From JBMOOG01 sp049324535 (GTDB lineage Bacteria > Pseudomonadota > Alphaproteobacteria > Rhodobacterales > Rhodobacteraceae), in NCBI GenBank assembly GCA_049324535.1, contig JBMOOG010000013.1, forward strand, positions 1-64,000: DNA of 64,000 nt. Reading direction: 5' to 3'. Positions 1 through 6,676 of this stretch are shown here, piece by piece. The position numbers and the translations under genes were made by a program. Within the stretch, counting starts at the first letter, position 1. The number at the start of each line of letters is the position of its first letter. The notes below the pieces were generated by a model that searched no databases, had not been told where the DNA came from, and saw nothing but the letters and a program-made list of their open reading frames with translations.

Positions 1-126
1 GGTCTCCACCGGACCCAGATCGTTGATCGCCACGACCTCGATGTCCGTGCGACCCGATTCCACGATCGCCCGCAGAACGTTCCGACCGATCCGGCCAAAA
101 CCGTTGATCGCTACCTTCACCGTCAT
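1..126 (-). CDS. gap: Glyceraldehyde-3-phosphate dehydrogenase, N-terminal part
   Basis: Only the first 42 codons are inside the window and the gene runs off the left edge. The translated start reads MTVKVAINGFGRIGRNVLR, the classical NAD-binding Rossmann start of type I glyceraldehyde-3-phosphate dehydrogenase, with the GxGxxGR motif at residues 9-15. The family oxidises glyceraldehyde 3-phosphate to 1,3-bisphosphoglycerate in the cytoplasm, in glycolysis or, reversed, in gluconeogenesis and the Calvin cycle. The start is supported by an AGGAGG ribosome site about 6 bases upstream. The gene for transketolase lies further upstream on the same strand, a common grouping in this order. Whether this is a glycolytic or Calvin-cycle paralogue cannot be told from this piece. 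Confidence 0.93.
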   Translation of the reverse strand, partial: MTVKVAINGFGRIGRNVLRAIVESGRTDIEVVAINDLGPVET

Positions 127-205
127 CCCTGTCCTCCTGATCCTCGGGCGCGGGAGGCGCGCCGCGCCCCGCTATCGGCAAAACCGGGCGCGAAATCAAC
201 CGTCC

Positions 206-349
206 TCAGCGCCAGACCGCCAGGGATTGCACAAGATCGGCAAGCCGGCGCGCGAGAAAGAGCAGCACCGTCCCGCCGGTGAGCACGCCATCGGCCAGCG
301 CCAGAAGGGCGATCAGCAGGGCGAGCGCAAGGGCAATGCGGTTGGTCAT
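206..349 (-). CDS. Small hydrophobic protein, 47 aa, upstream of gap
   Basis: A short reading frame of 47 codons plus stop, on the same strand as gap and ending 79 bases before the gap start. The protein begins MTNRIALALALLIALLAL and has one strong hydrophobic segment (residues 4-20), a short turn, a second hydrophobic stretch (about 26-33), two arginines and an aromatic end (AVWR). This looks like a one- or two-pass inner-membrane miniprotein. From memory of related genomes, similar small proteins sit before gap in other Rhodobacterales, but I could not check this. No function is known to me. Its codon use fits the neighbours, and the hydrophobic pattern in this frame only is the main support. 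Confidence 0.7.
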   Translation of the reverse strand: MTNRIALALALLIALLALADGVLTGGTVLLFLARRLADLVQSLAVWR

Positions 350-489
350 CGTCGGTCGGTCTCCGGTGCGCGCACAGGGTATCGGCCCGGCGCGTTGCGG
401 GAAAGCCGCGGCCCGCGTCCGCGCGCAGCGCGGCGCTTGCAGCCCCGGCCGTTCCGTCTAGCCTAGGGCCGACCGCGGGGGACAAGGGC

Positions 490-1464
490 ATGAGCGGACT
501 TCTGGCGCTACTCGACGATGTGGCCGCGATCGCCAAGGTGGCGGCGGCCTCGGTGGACGACATGGCGGCGGCGGCGACCAAGGCCGGCGCCAAGGCCGCG
601 GGCGTCGTCATCGACGACGCGGCGGTCACCCCGAAATACGTCCACGGCTTCGAAGCGAAGCGGGAATTGCCGATCATCGGGCGGATCGCGCTCGGGTCGC
701 TGCGCAACAAGCTCGTGATCCTCCTGCCGGCGCTCCTCCTGCTCGACGCCTTCCTGCCGCAGGCGGTGACGCCGCTCCTGATGCTCGGGGGGGCCTATCT
801 CTGCTTCGAGGGGGCCGAGAAGGTCTTCCACAGGCTCGCCCCGCACGGCGATGCGACGGTCGAGGAGGATTACGCCCAGAAGGACCCGGCGCACCTGGAA
901 GAGGACAAGGTGGCGGGGGCGATCAAGACCGACTTCATCCTGTCGGCCGAGATCATGACCATCGCGCTCGCCGCGATCCCGCAATCGACGGTCTGGATCG
1001 AGGCCGTGACGCTCGCGATCGTGGGCATCGGGATCACCGCCCTCGTCTACGGCGGCGTGGCGCTGATCGTGAAGATGGACGACATCGGGCTGCATCTTGC
1101 GCGCGAGGCCCGGCTCGCGCTGACACGCACGCTTGGGCGCGGCCTCGTCCGGGGGATGCCGAAGCTCATGGGGCTCCTCTCGACCGTCGGTACCGCGGCG
1201 ATGCTCTGGGTCGGGGGCTCGATCGTGCTCCACGGGCTCGAGGTCACCCATCTCTGGGCCTGGCCCTACGCGACGATCCATCACCTGGCCGCCGAGGCCG
1301 CCCATGCGGTCGGGCGGGCCGAGGGGCTGGTCGAATGGGCCGTCACCGCCCTCATCGCCGGCCTCTTCGGCCTCGGCCTCGGCCTTCTCCTGATCCCGCT
1401 CGCGACGCGGATCATCGGGCCGCTCTGGCGCGCGGTCTTTCCCTGTGCCAGCGCCGCGCCTTGA
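490..1464 (+). CDS. DUF808 family inner-membrane protein (YedI-like)
   Basis: The 324-residue protein starts MSGLLALLDDVAAIAKVAA, the typical opening of DUF808/YedI proteins, and carries the family stretches 'SLRNKLVILLPALLLL' and 'GGAYLCFEGAEKVFH'. It has several membrane segments: about residues 75-92, 95-110, 155-172, 175-195, 230-250 and 280-310. An alanine-rich N-terminus (about residues 10-45) and a charged loop (about 118-145) lie outside them. Family members are multi-pass membrane proteins without a proven function. The gene stands alone, divergent from the small gene before gap and convergent with tkt. Identification of the family is firm; function is unknown. Confidence 0.88.
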   Translation: MSGLLALLDDVAAIAKVAAASVDDMAAAATKAGAKAAGVVIDDAAVTPKYVHGFEAKRELPIIGRIALGSLRNKLVILLPALLLLDAFLPQAVTPLLMLGGAYLCFEGAEKVFHRLAPHGDATVEEDYAQKDPAHLEEDKVAGAIKTDFILSAEIMTIALAAIPQSTVWIEAVTLAIVGIGITALVYGGVALIVKMDDIGLHLAREARLALTRTLGRGLVRGMPKLMGLLSTVGTAAMLWVGGSIVLHGLEVTHLWAWPYATIHHLAAEAAHAVGRAEGLVEWAVTALIAGLFGLGLGLLLIPLATRIIGPLWRAVFPCASAAP

Positions 1465-1485
1465 CCGGCCGGCGCCGGACCCCGG

Positions 1486-1538
1486 CTTCTTCTTCGGCGA
1501 AATACCCCCGGGGGGTTCGGGGGCGGGACGCCCCCGCC
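1486..1538. repeat. Convergent-junction repeat, copy A (likely two-way terminator)
   Basis: An intergenic element with CTTCTTCTTCGGCGAAATAC, then a C/G run, then a perfect hairpin of 8 bp (CGGGGGCG / CGCCCCCG, loop GGA, 1518-1536). It fills the short gap between the DUF808 gene and tkt, which point at each other. Three more copies in this window also lie only between convergent genes (5011, 20460, 23828), which argues for a two-way terminator or mRNA end-forming structure. Confidence 0.75.
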
Positions 1539-1542
1539 CGTC

Positions 1543-3561
1543 TCAGAGCAGCGCGCGCACCTTCGCGGCCGTGGCCTCGGCGGTGATGCCGAACTCGGCG
1601 TAGAGCCGTTCGGCCGGGGCCGAGGCGCCGAATCCCTCCATGCCCACGAAGTCCGCCTTGCCGTCGCGCCCGCGCTCGCCCAGAAGCCAGCGGTCCCAGG
1701 GCTGGCGCACGGCGGCCTCGATGGCGACCCGCACCGGGCCTGCCGGCAGCACGCGCCGGCGGTAGGCCTCGGGCTGGGCTGCGAAGAGCTCCATGCAGGG
1801 CATCGAGACGACCCGCGTGCCGATGCCTTCCGCCTGCAGGAGGTCGCGGGCCTTCATCGCGATCGCGACCTCGGAGCCGGTCGCCATCAGGATCGCCTGC
1901 CGCTTGCCCTCGGCCTCGGCCAGGACATAGGCGCCCTGCGCCGAGAGGTTCCGGCTGCCGGCGGTCCTGCGCAGCGCCGGCAGGTTCTGGCGGCTCAGCG
2001 CCAGCACCGAGGGCGTGCGGGTCGTGGTCAGCGCCAGTTCCCAGGCCTCCGCCGTCTCGATGAGGTCGGCCGGGCGGAATGTCCAGGTGTTGGGGGTCGC
2101 GCGGCAGATCGCCAGATGCTCGACCGGCTGGTGGGTCGGCCCGTCCTCGCCCAGACCGATGCTGTCATGGGTCATCACATAGACGACCGGCACACCCATC
2201 AGCGCCGAGAGGCGCATCGCGCCCCGCGCATAGTCGGTGAAGCACAGGAAGGTCCCGCCATAGGGCCGGATGCCCCCGTGCAGCGCCAGCCCGTTCATCG
2301 CGGCGGCCATGCCGTGCTCGCGGATGCCGTAGTGCACATAGCGGCCCTTGCGGTTGGTCGGGTCGAAGATGCCGAGATCGGGGGTGAGCGTGTTGTTCGA
2401 CCCGGTGAGGTCGGCCGAGCCGCCCACCGTCTCCGGCATCACCGGGTTGAGCGCCGCAAGCACGGTTTCCGACGCCTTGCGGGTGGCCATGGTGGGTGCC
2501 TCGGCAAAGGCCTTCTGGCGCAGCGCGCGCAGGGCGGCGGCGAACTTCTTCGGCGCCTCGCCCCGGAGCCGCCGGTCGAATTCGGCCCGGCGGGCGGCGG
2601 GCAGGGCGGCCATGCGCTCGGACCAGGCCTTGCGGTCGGCCGCGCCCCGGGCGCCGATCGCGCGCCAGTCCTTCAGCACATCGGCCGGGATCTCGAAGGG
2701 GCCGTGGTCCCAGCCGTAGATCGCCTTGGTGGCGGCGATCTCGTCGGGGCCGAGCGGCGAGCCGTGGGCCGAGGCGCTGTCCTGCTTCTTCGGGCTGCCG
2801 AAGCCGATGTGGGTCTTGCAGTCGATGAGCACCGGCCGGTCCGAGGCGCGGGCCGCGGTCATCGCCCGGTCGATGGCGTCGGGGTCATGGCCGTCGCAGT
2901 GCAGGACCGTCCAGCCCGAGGCCGCGAAGCGTGCGCCCTGGTCGGTGATGTCCGACAGGCTGACCTTGCCGTCGATCGAGATGCTGTTGTTGTCCCAGAG
3001 CACGATCAGCCGCGACAGCTTCTGCCGTCCGGCCAGCGCGATCGCCTCCTGGCTGATGCCCTCCATCAGGCAGCCGTCGCCGGCGATGACCCAGGTCCGG
3101 TGATCGACGGTCCTGGCGCCGAACTGCGCGCGCAGCGCCTCTTCGGCCATGGCCATGCCGACCGCGGTCGCGATGCCCTGGCCGAGCGGGCCGGTCGTCG
3201 TCTCGACCCCGGTCGCATGGCCGTATTCCGGGTGGCCCGCGGTGATCGCCCCCCATTGCCGGAAGGCCTTGATCTGGTCGAGCGTCATGTCCTTGTAGCC
3301 GGTGAGGTAGAGGAGCGCGTAGAGCAGCATCGAGCCGTGCCCGGCCGAGAGCACGAAGCGGTCGCGGTCCGGCCAGTGCGGATCGGCGGCGTCGAACTTC
3401 AGATGCTTCGAAAACAGCACCGTCGCCACGTCGGCCATGCCCATCGGCATGCCGGGGTGGCCGGAGTTCGCGGCCTGCACCGCATCCATCGCCAGGGCGC
3501 GGATCGCGCAGGCCTTCCTCCAGTGGCTGGCGTGGTCGCGTCTCAGCTCGGCGATGTCCAT
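1543..3561 (-). CDS. tkt: Transketolase
   Basis: A 672-residue transketolase, the usual length. It transfers two-carbon ketol units between sugar phosphates in the pentose phosphate pathway (and Calvin cycle), using thiamine diphosphate, in the cytoplasm. The N-terminal TPP domain shows 'GHPGMPMGMADVATVLF' near residue 35 and the cofactor motif GDGCLMEG...WDNNSISIDG around 150-195. The pyrimidine-binding domain has 'GIREHGMAAAMNGLALHGG' and 'THDSIGLGEDGPTHQP'. The start has a GAGGAG ribosome site. The gene is divergent from the coiled-coil/zapA operon and lies upstream of gap on the same strand, but the DUF808 gene on the opposite strand separates them. Confidence 0.97.
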   Translation of the reverse strand: MDIAELRRDHASHWRKACAIRALAMDAVQAANSGHPGMPMGMADVATVLFSKHLKFDAADPHWPDRDRFVLSAGHGSMLLYALLYLTGYKDMTLDQIKAFRQWGAITAGHPEYGHATGVETTTGPLGQGIATAVGMAMAEEALRAQFGARTVDHRTWVIAGDGCLMEGISQEAIALAGRQKLSRLIVLWDNNSISIDGKVSLSDITDQGARFAASGWTVLHCDGHDPDAIDRAMTAARASDRPVLIDCKTHIGFGSPKKQDSASAHGSPLGPDEIAATKAIYGWDHGPFEIPADVLKDWRAIGARGAADRKAWSERMAALPAARRAEFDRRLRGEAPKKFAAALRALRQKAFAEAPTMATRKASETVLAALNPVMPETVGGSADLTGSNNTLTPDLGIFDPTNRKGRYVHYGIREHGMAAAMNGLALHGGIRPYGGTFLCFTDYARGAMRLSALMGVPVVYVMTHDSIGLGEDGPTHQPVEHLAICRATPNTWTFRPADLIETAEAWELALTTTRTPSVLALSRQNLPALRRTAGSRNLSAQGAYVLAEAEGKRQAILMATGSEVAIAMKARDLLQAEGIGTRVVSMPCMELFAAQPEAYRRRVLPAGPVRVAIEAAVRQPWDRWLLGERGRDGKADFVGMEGFGASAPAERLYAEFGITAEATAAKVRALL

Positions 3562-3789
3562 CGGCGGTTCTCCTCGAATGGCGGGCCCGGTTGGTTGCGG
3601 CCCGTGATAGCAGCCCGTCCGCGGGTTTCAACGCCGAAACTCGGGGACCGGTCGCGCCGATCCCCGCCACCGGGTCCGGAAAGGGGCAGAAATGGCCGGC
3701 CGGATTGGTCTAGACTGGCGGTCGAGGCCGGCGGTCGCGATTCGGAGCGCGCCGCCGGAAAGACTGGCAGCAAGTGGGGAACAGGCAGG

Positions 3790-4275
3790 ATGAACGACAG
3801 CGCCGGAATCGAACGCCGGCTGGCCACCGCGCTCGCGCGGATCGCCGCCGGCATCGACGGGATCGCGATCGCCGGCGGGGCGCGGGAGGCGGCGCGCTCG
3901 GACGAGGCGGAGGAGCTGCGCGATCTTCTGGATTCCGAACGGGCGGCCAACGCCCAGCTGACCGAGCGGGTCCGCGCGATCAAGGAAAAGCAGGAAACCA
4001 TGATCGGCGCCCTCGAGAAGAAGGTGGCGCGGCTCTCCGAACAGGTCGAGCAGGCCGAGGCCGAGCTTCAGCGCCAGAACCGCGTCAACAGCCAGCTGGT
4101 CGAGGTCAACCGCGCGTTGATCGACGCGGCGGCGGCGGGCACCACCGAGCCCCATCTCATCAACCGCGCGATGATGGCCGAGCTCGAGGCGCTGCGTGCG
4201 GCGCGTTCGGCCGAGCTCGTCGAGATGAACGACATCCTTGCGGAACTGAAGCCGCTCCTCGGGGAGGTCGCCTGA
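3790..4275 (+). CDS. Coiled-coil protein upstream of zapA
   Basis: A 161-residue, highly charged protein with a long predicted coiled coil from about residue 35 to 105: repeated acidic and basic heptads, e.g. 'EELRDLLDSERAANAQLTERV' followed by 'KEKQETMIGALEKKVARLSE'. The C-terminal part (about 120-161) is helical with 'LINRAMMAELEALRAARSAE'. There is no signal peptide or membrane segment, so it is cytoplasmic. Its stop codon overlaps the zapA start by one base, so the two are translationally coupled. The context suggests a partner in FtsZ-ring assembly, which is inference from position only. I do not recognise a named family. Confidence 0.85.
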   Translation: MNDSAGIERRLATALARIAAGIDGIAIAGGAREAARSDEAEELRDLLDSERAANAQLTERVRAIKEKQETMIGALEKKVARLSEQVEQAEAELQRQNRVNSQLVEVNRALIDAAAAGTTEPHLINRAMMAELEALRAARSAELVEMNDILAELKPLLGEVA

Positions 4276-4646
4276 TGCCGGAAGTCCAGATCACCATCGG
4301 CGGCCGCACCTTCGAGGTCGCCTGCCAGGACGGCGAGGAGCATTTCCTCCACGCCGCCGCGCGCCTGCTCGATGTCGAGGCGACGTCGCTCATCGGCCAG
4401 ATCGGACGGATGCCGGAAGCGCGGATGCTGCTGATGGCCGGGCTCATGCTGGCCGACAAGACCGCCGGTCTCGAGGACCAGGTGCGCGCGGCCGAGGACC
4501 GGGCGCGGCTGGCCGAGCGCGTCGCGGCGGATGCGCAGGCGCGGCTGGCGCGCGGCGGCGGGGGCGGGGTCAGCGAGGGGCTTCTGGCCCTCGTGGCCGA
4601 GGCCGAACAGCTGGCCGACCGCATCGACGCGCGCGCGCGGGCATGA
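4275..4646 (+). CDS. zapA: Cell division protein ZapA
   Basis: A 123-residue ZapA-type protein. ZapA binds and bundles FtsZ filaments at the division site in the cytoplasm. The N-terminal domain shows the family pattern 'VQITIGGRTFEVACQDGEE' and 'LHAAARLLDVEA', followed by a C-terminal coiled-coil helix (about residues 58-90) that makes the ZapA dimer/tetramer. A glycine-rich linker (about residues 93-98) separates a last short helix, which is less usual. The start overlaps the stop of the preceding coiled-coil gene (TGATG), and its stop overlaps the next gene start (ATGATG), so three genes form one tightly packed operon. Confidence 0.88.
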   Translation: MPEVQITIGGRTFEVACQDGEEHFLHAAARLLDVEATSLIGQIGRMPEARMLLMAGLMLADKTAGLEDQVRAAEDRARLAERVAADAQARLARGGGGGVSEGLLALVAEAEQLADRIDARARA

Positions 4647-4984
4647 TGGCGCGGCGGCTCCTCGCCGGCGCGGCGCTCGCCCTCGCCGGCTCGCTTCTGG
4701 TCGTGCCGGCGGCGCGCGCCGATCTGGTGACGGCGACCTATGTCTGCGATCGCGGCGTCAGCGTGCCGGCCGCCTACATCAATGCCGACGGCACCTCCTA
4801 CGCGGTGATCCATGTCGAGGGCCGCCAGATCGCACTGCAACAGGCGCTGGCCGCCTCGGGGGTGCGCTACGCCTGGCCCTCGGACGGGGCGGGCTATGTC
4901 TGGTGGACCAAGGGACCCGAGGCGACGCTCTACTGGAGCGAGGGCAAGGTCGAGACGCCTCTCCTCACCTGTCGCCAGCAATGA
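4643..4984 (+). CDS. MliC-like periplasmic lysozyme-inhibitor family protein
   Basis: A 113-residue exported protein. Residues 1-26 form a signal peptide with an RR pair, a hydrophobic core and an ARA|DLV cleavage site. The mature part has the MliC-type pattern: an early cysteine ('TYVCDRG'), 'YINADGTSYAVIHVEGRQI', 'SGVRYAWPSDGAGYVWWTKG', and a final 'LLTCRQQ' cysteine that should pair with the first. In this fold family (MliC/COG3895) members inhibit C-type lysozyme. There is no lipobox cysteine after the signal, so it should be soluble in the periplasm rather than a lipoprotein. Overlap with zapA suggests co-transcription. The inhibitor function is inferred from fold only. Confidence 0.8.
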   Translation: MMARRLLAGAALALAGSLLVVPAARADLVTATYVCDRGVSVPAAYINADGTSYAVIHVEGRQIALQQALAASGVRYAWPSDGAGYVWWTKGPEATLYWSEGKVETPLLTCRQQ

Positions 4985-5010
4985 CCTCAAACTCCGGCTG
5001 ACCGGTCCGC

Positions 5011-5059
5011 CTTCTTCACCTTTGGGGAAATACCCCGGGGGTGCGGGGGCAGCGCCCCC
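5011..5059. repeat. Convergent-junction repeat, copy B
   Basis: Same element as copy A: CTTCTTC, then AAATACCCCGGGGG, then a GGGGGC/GCCCCC hairpin with loop AGC (5045-5059). It lies between the MliC-like gene and grxD, which converge. The element runs directly into the run of N, so its right end may be incomplete. Confidence 0.7.
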
Positions 5060-5146
<87 letters not shown>

Positions 5147-5151
5147 CCGGG

Positions 5152-5511
5152 TCAGCCGTTGGCTTCGCGGATCTTCTCGGCCGCATCCTTGCTGTAGGCG
5201 ATGCCCTTGTCGTCGAAGAGCTTGTCGAGCTCGCCCGAGAGCGTCATCTCGGTGACGATGTCGCAGCCGCCGACGAACTCGCCCTTGACGTAGAGCTGCG
5301 GAATCGTCGGCCAGTCGGAAAAGTCCTTGATGCCCTGCCGGATCTCGGGATCGGCCAGCACGTTCACGTCGACGAAATCGACGCCCATGTAGTTCAGCAC
5401 CCCCGCGACGCGCGAGGAGAAGCCGCATTGCGGCATCTGCTTGGTGCCCTTCATGTAGAGGACGACATCGTTCGAGGCGATGGTGTCCCGGATCGTGTCC
5501 TTGGCGCTCAT
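5152..5511 (-). CDS. grxD: Monothiol glutaredoxin, Grx4/GrxD family
   Basis: A 119-residue monothiol glutaredoxin with the CGFS active site (Cys29, within 'QMPQCGFSSRV'), the 'KGTKQMPQ' approach, the cis-proline segment 'DWPTIPQLYVKGEFVGGCDI' and the usual length. Proteins of this type bind a [2Fe-2S] cluster with glutathione, often together with BolA, and pass or sense iron-sulfur clusters in the cytoplasm. The bolA gene lies immediately upstream with 5 bases between, the standard pair. A window with the full suf operon fits this role, although suf lies 21 kb away. Confidence 0.96.
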   Translation of the reverse strand: MSAKDTIRDTIASNDVVLYMKGTKQMPQCGFSSRVAGVLNYMGVDFVDVNVLADPEIRQGIKDFSDWPTIPQLYVKGEFVGGCDIVTEMTLSGELDKLFDDKGIAYSKDAAEKIREANG

Positions 5512-5516
5512 GGTGT

Positions 5517-5759
5517 CTACTCCGGTGCCTTTGTGGTCAGCGCGAGCGCGTGCAGGTCGCCGTGCGGGCCGTCCATCTTGCCCTTGAGGCTGGCGTAGAC
5601 GGCGCGCTGCTGCTGGACGCGGTTCATGCCGCGGAAACTCTCGTCGATCACCTCGGCCGCCCAGTGGTTGCCGTCGCCGGCCAGGTCGGTGATGGTGATC
5701 TTCGCCTTGGGGAAAGAGGCTCGGATCAGGGCTTCGATGTCGTGGGCTTCCATCGCCAT
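5517..5759 (-). CDS. BolA family protein
   Basis: An 80-residue BolA-type protein (MAMEAHDIEALIRASFPKA...). The family pattern is clear: 'ITDLAGDGNHWAAEVIDESF', then 'RVQQQRAVYASLKGKM' and the 'HALALTTKAP' end with its conserved histidine. BolA proteins partner with monothiol glutaredoxins in sharing a [2Fe-2S] cluster and in iron signalling. The start is the ATG with an AAGGAG site 7 bases upstream. A second in-frame ATG two codons on is possible. It forms an operon with grxD. It belongs to the short BolA2/YrbA-like group rather than the longer BolA1. Confidence 0.92.
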   Translation of the reverse strand: MAMEAHDIEALIRASFPKAKITITDLAGDGNHWAAEVIDESFRGMNRVQQQRAVYASLKGKMDGPHGDLHALALTTKAPE

Positions 5760-5843
5760 GCGGGGTCTCCTTCTCGGGGTCAATCTAGGCGCCCCGGCCC
5801 GCGCCCGCAAGCGGGGGGCGGTGGCGGCCGCGAAGGGGGCGGG

Positions 5844-6542
5844 TCAGATCTGCGCGACCCAGGCCCGCGCGATCGCAAGACCCGCCGCATCGGCGGCCAC
5901 GCCGTCGCCGGCCGCGCGTGCAGGGTAGGCGGACTCCCAGTCCGGGTCGAGCCCCAGCATGGTGTCGCGCCAGTCGCGGGCCATGGCCTCGATGACGCTG
6001 CGGCTCATCTCGAAATGGAACTGGGTGCCGTACGAGGCGCGGCCGACCCGGAACGCCTGGTTCTCGGCCGCCCCGTTGCGGGCAAGCCGGACCGCCCCCT
6101 CGGGCAGGGTGAAGGTGTCGTTGTGCCACTGGAAGATGGGGAAGGCGCCCGGCAGCCCGGCGAGCAGGGGATCGCCGCGCCCCGCCTCGGTCAGCTCCAC
6201 GCCGCGCCAGCCGAATTCCGGCGCCGCGCCAAGCCGGTTGGCGCCGCCCCAGGCCCGCGCCAGAAGCTGACTGCCGAGGCAGATGCCGAGCACGGCGCGG
6301 TCGGCCTCGCCGAAGGCGCGCATCAGCCGGGCCAGCCGCGGCAGGTAGGGGAAGCGGTCGTCGTCCACCGCCGATTGCTCGCCCCCGAGCACAACCAGGG
6401 CGTCATGGCCCTCGGTGCCCTCGGGCAGACGGCCGTCGGCCCAGGGGCGGAAGAGCGTGATCTCGGCGCCCGCTTCGTCCAGCGCGACGCCCACCTGCCC
6501 GAGGGCCGTGTCCCGGATGTTTTCCACGATTGCGACGCGCAT
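5844..6542 (-). CDS. Class I glutamine amidotransferase-like protein
   Basis: A 232-residue protein of the GMP-synthase-type glutamine amidotransferase fold (GATase1). The nucleophile elbow is 'VLGICLGSQLLARAWGG' and the histidine-glutamate pair lies in 'YGTQFHFEMS'. It has no synthetase domain, so it is a stand-alone amidotransferase or gamma-glutamyl hydrolase-like protein. The start MRVAIVEN matches the usual first strand. It is divergent from guaB, the IMP dehydrogenase gene. A link to guanine-nucleotide metabolism is possible but rests only on position. Substrate unknown. Confidence 0.88.
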   Translation of the reverse strand: MRVAIVENIRDTALGQVGVALDEAGAEITLFRPWADGRLPEGTEGHDALVVLGGEQSAVDDDRFPYLPRLARLMRAFGEADRAVLGICLGSQLLARAWGGANRLGAAPEFGWRGVELTEAGRGDPLLAGLPGAFPIFQWHNDTFTLPEGAVRLARNGAAENQAFRVGRASYGTQFHFEMSRSVIEAMARDWRDTMLGLDPDWESAYPARAAGDGVAADAAGLAIARAWVAQI

Positions 6543-6676
6543 CGAATCCCCGACCGTCCCGTTGCGGGCCCATTGATCACGCCCGCTCCGGGGGTCGCAA
6601 GAGCCGCTTTCCGCTTGCGCCCGCGCGCGGGCCGTGAAAAGGGGAAGCGCCAAACGAACATCCCGGGAGACCGCTC

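Noticed and set aside
6543..6676. Purine riboswitch or similar leader before guaB
   Set aside because: The 134-base divergent gap shows no recognisable riboswitch core and is too short to hold one plus two promoters comfortably.
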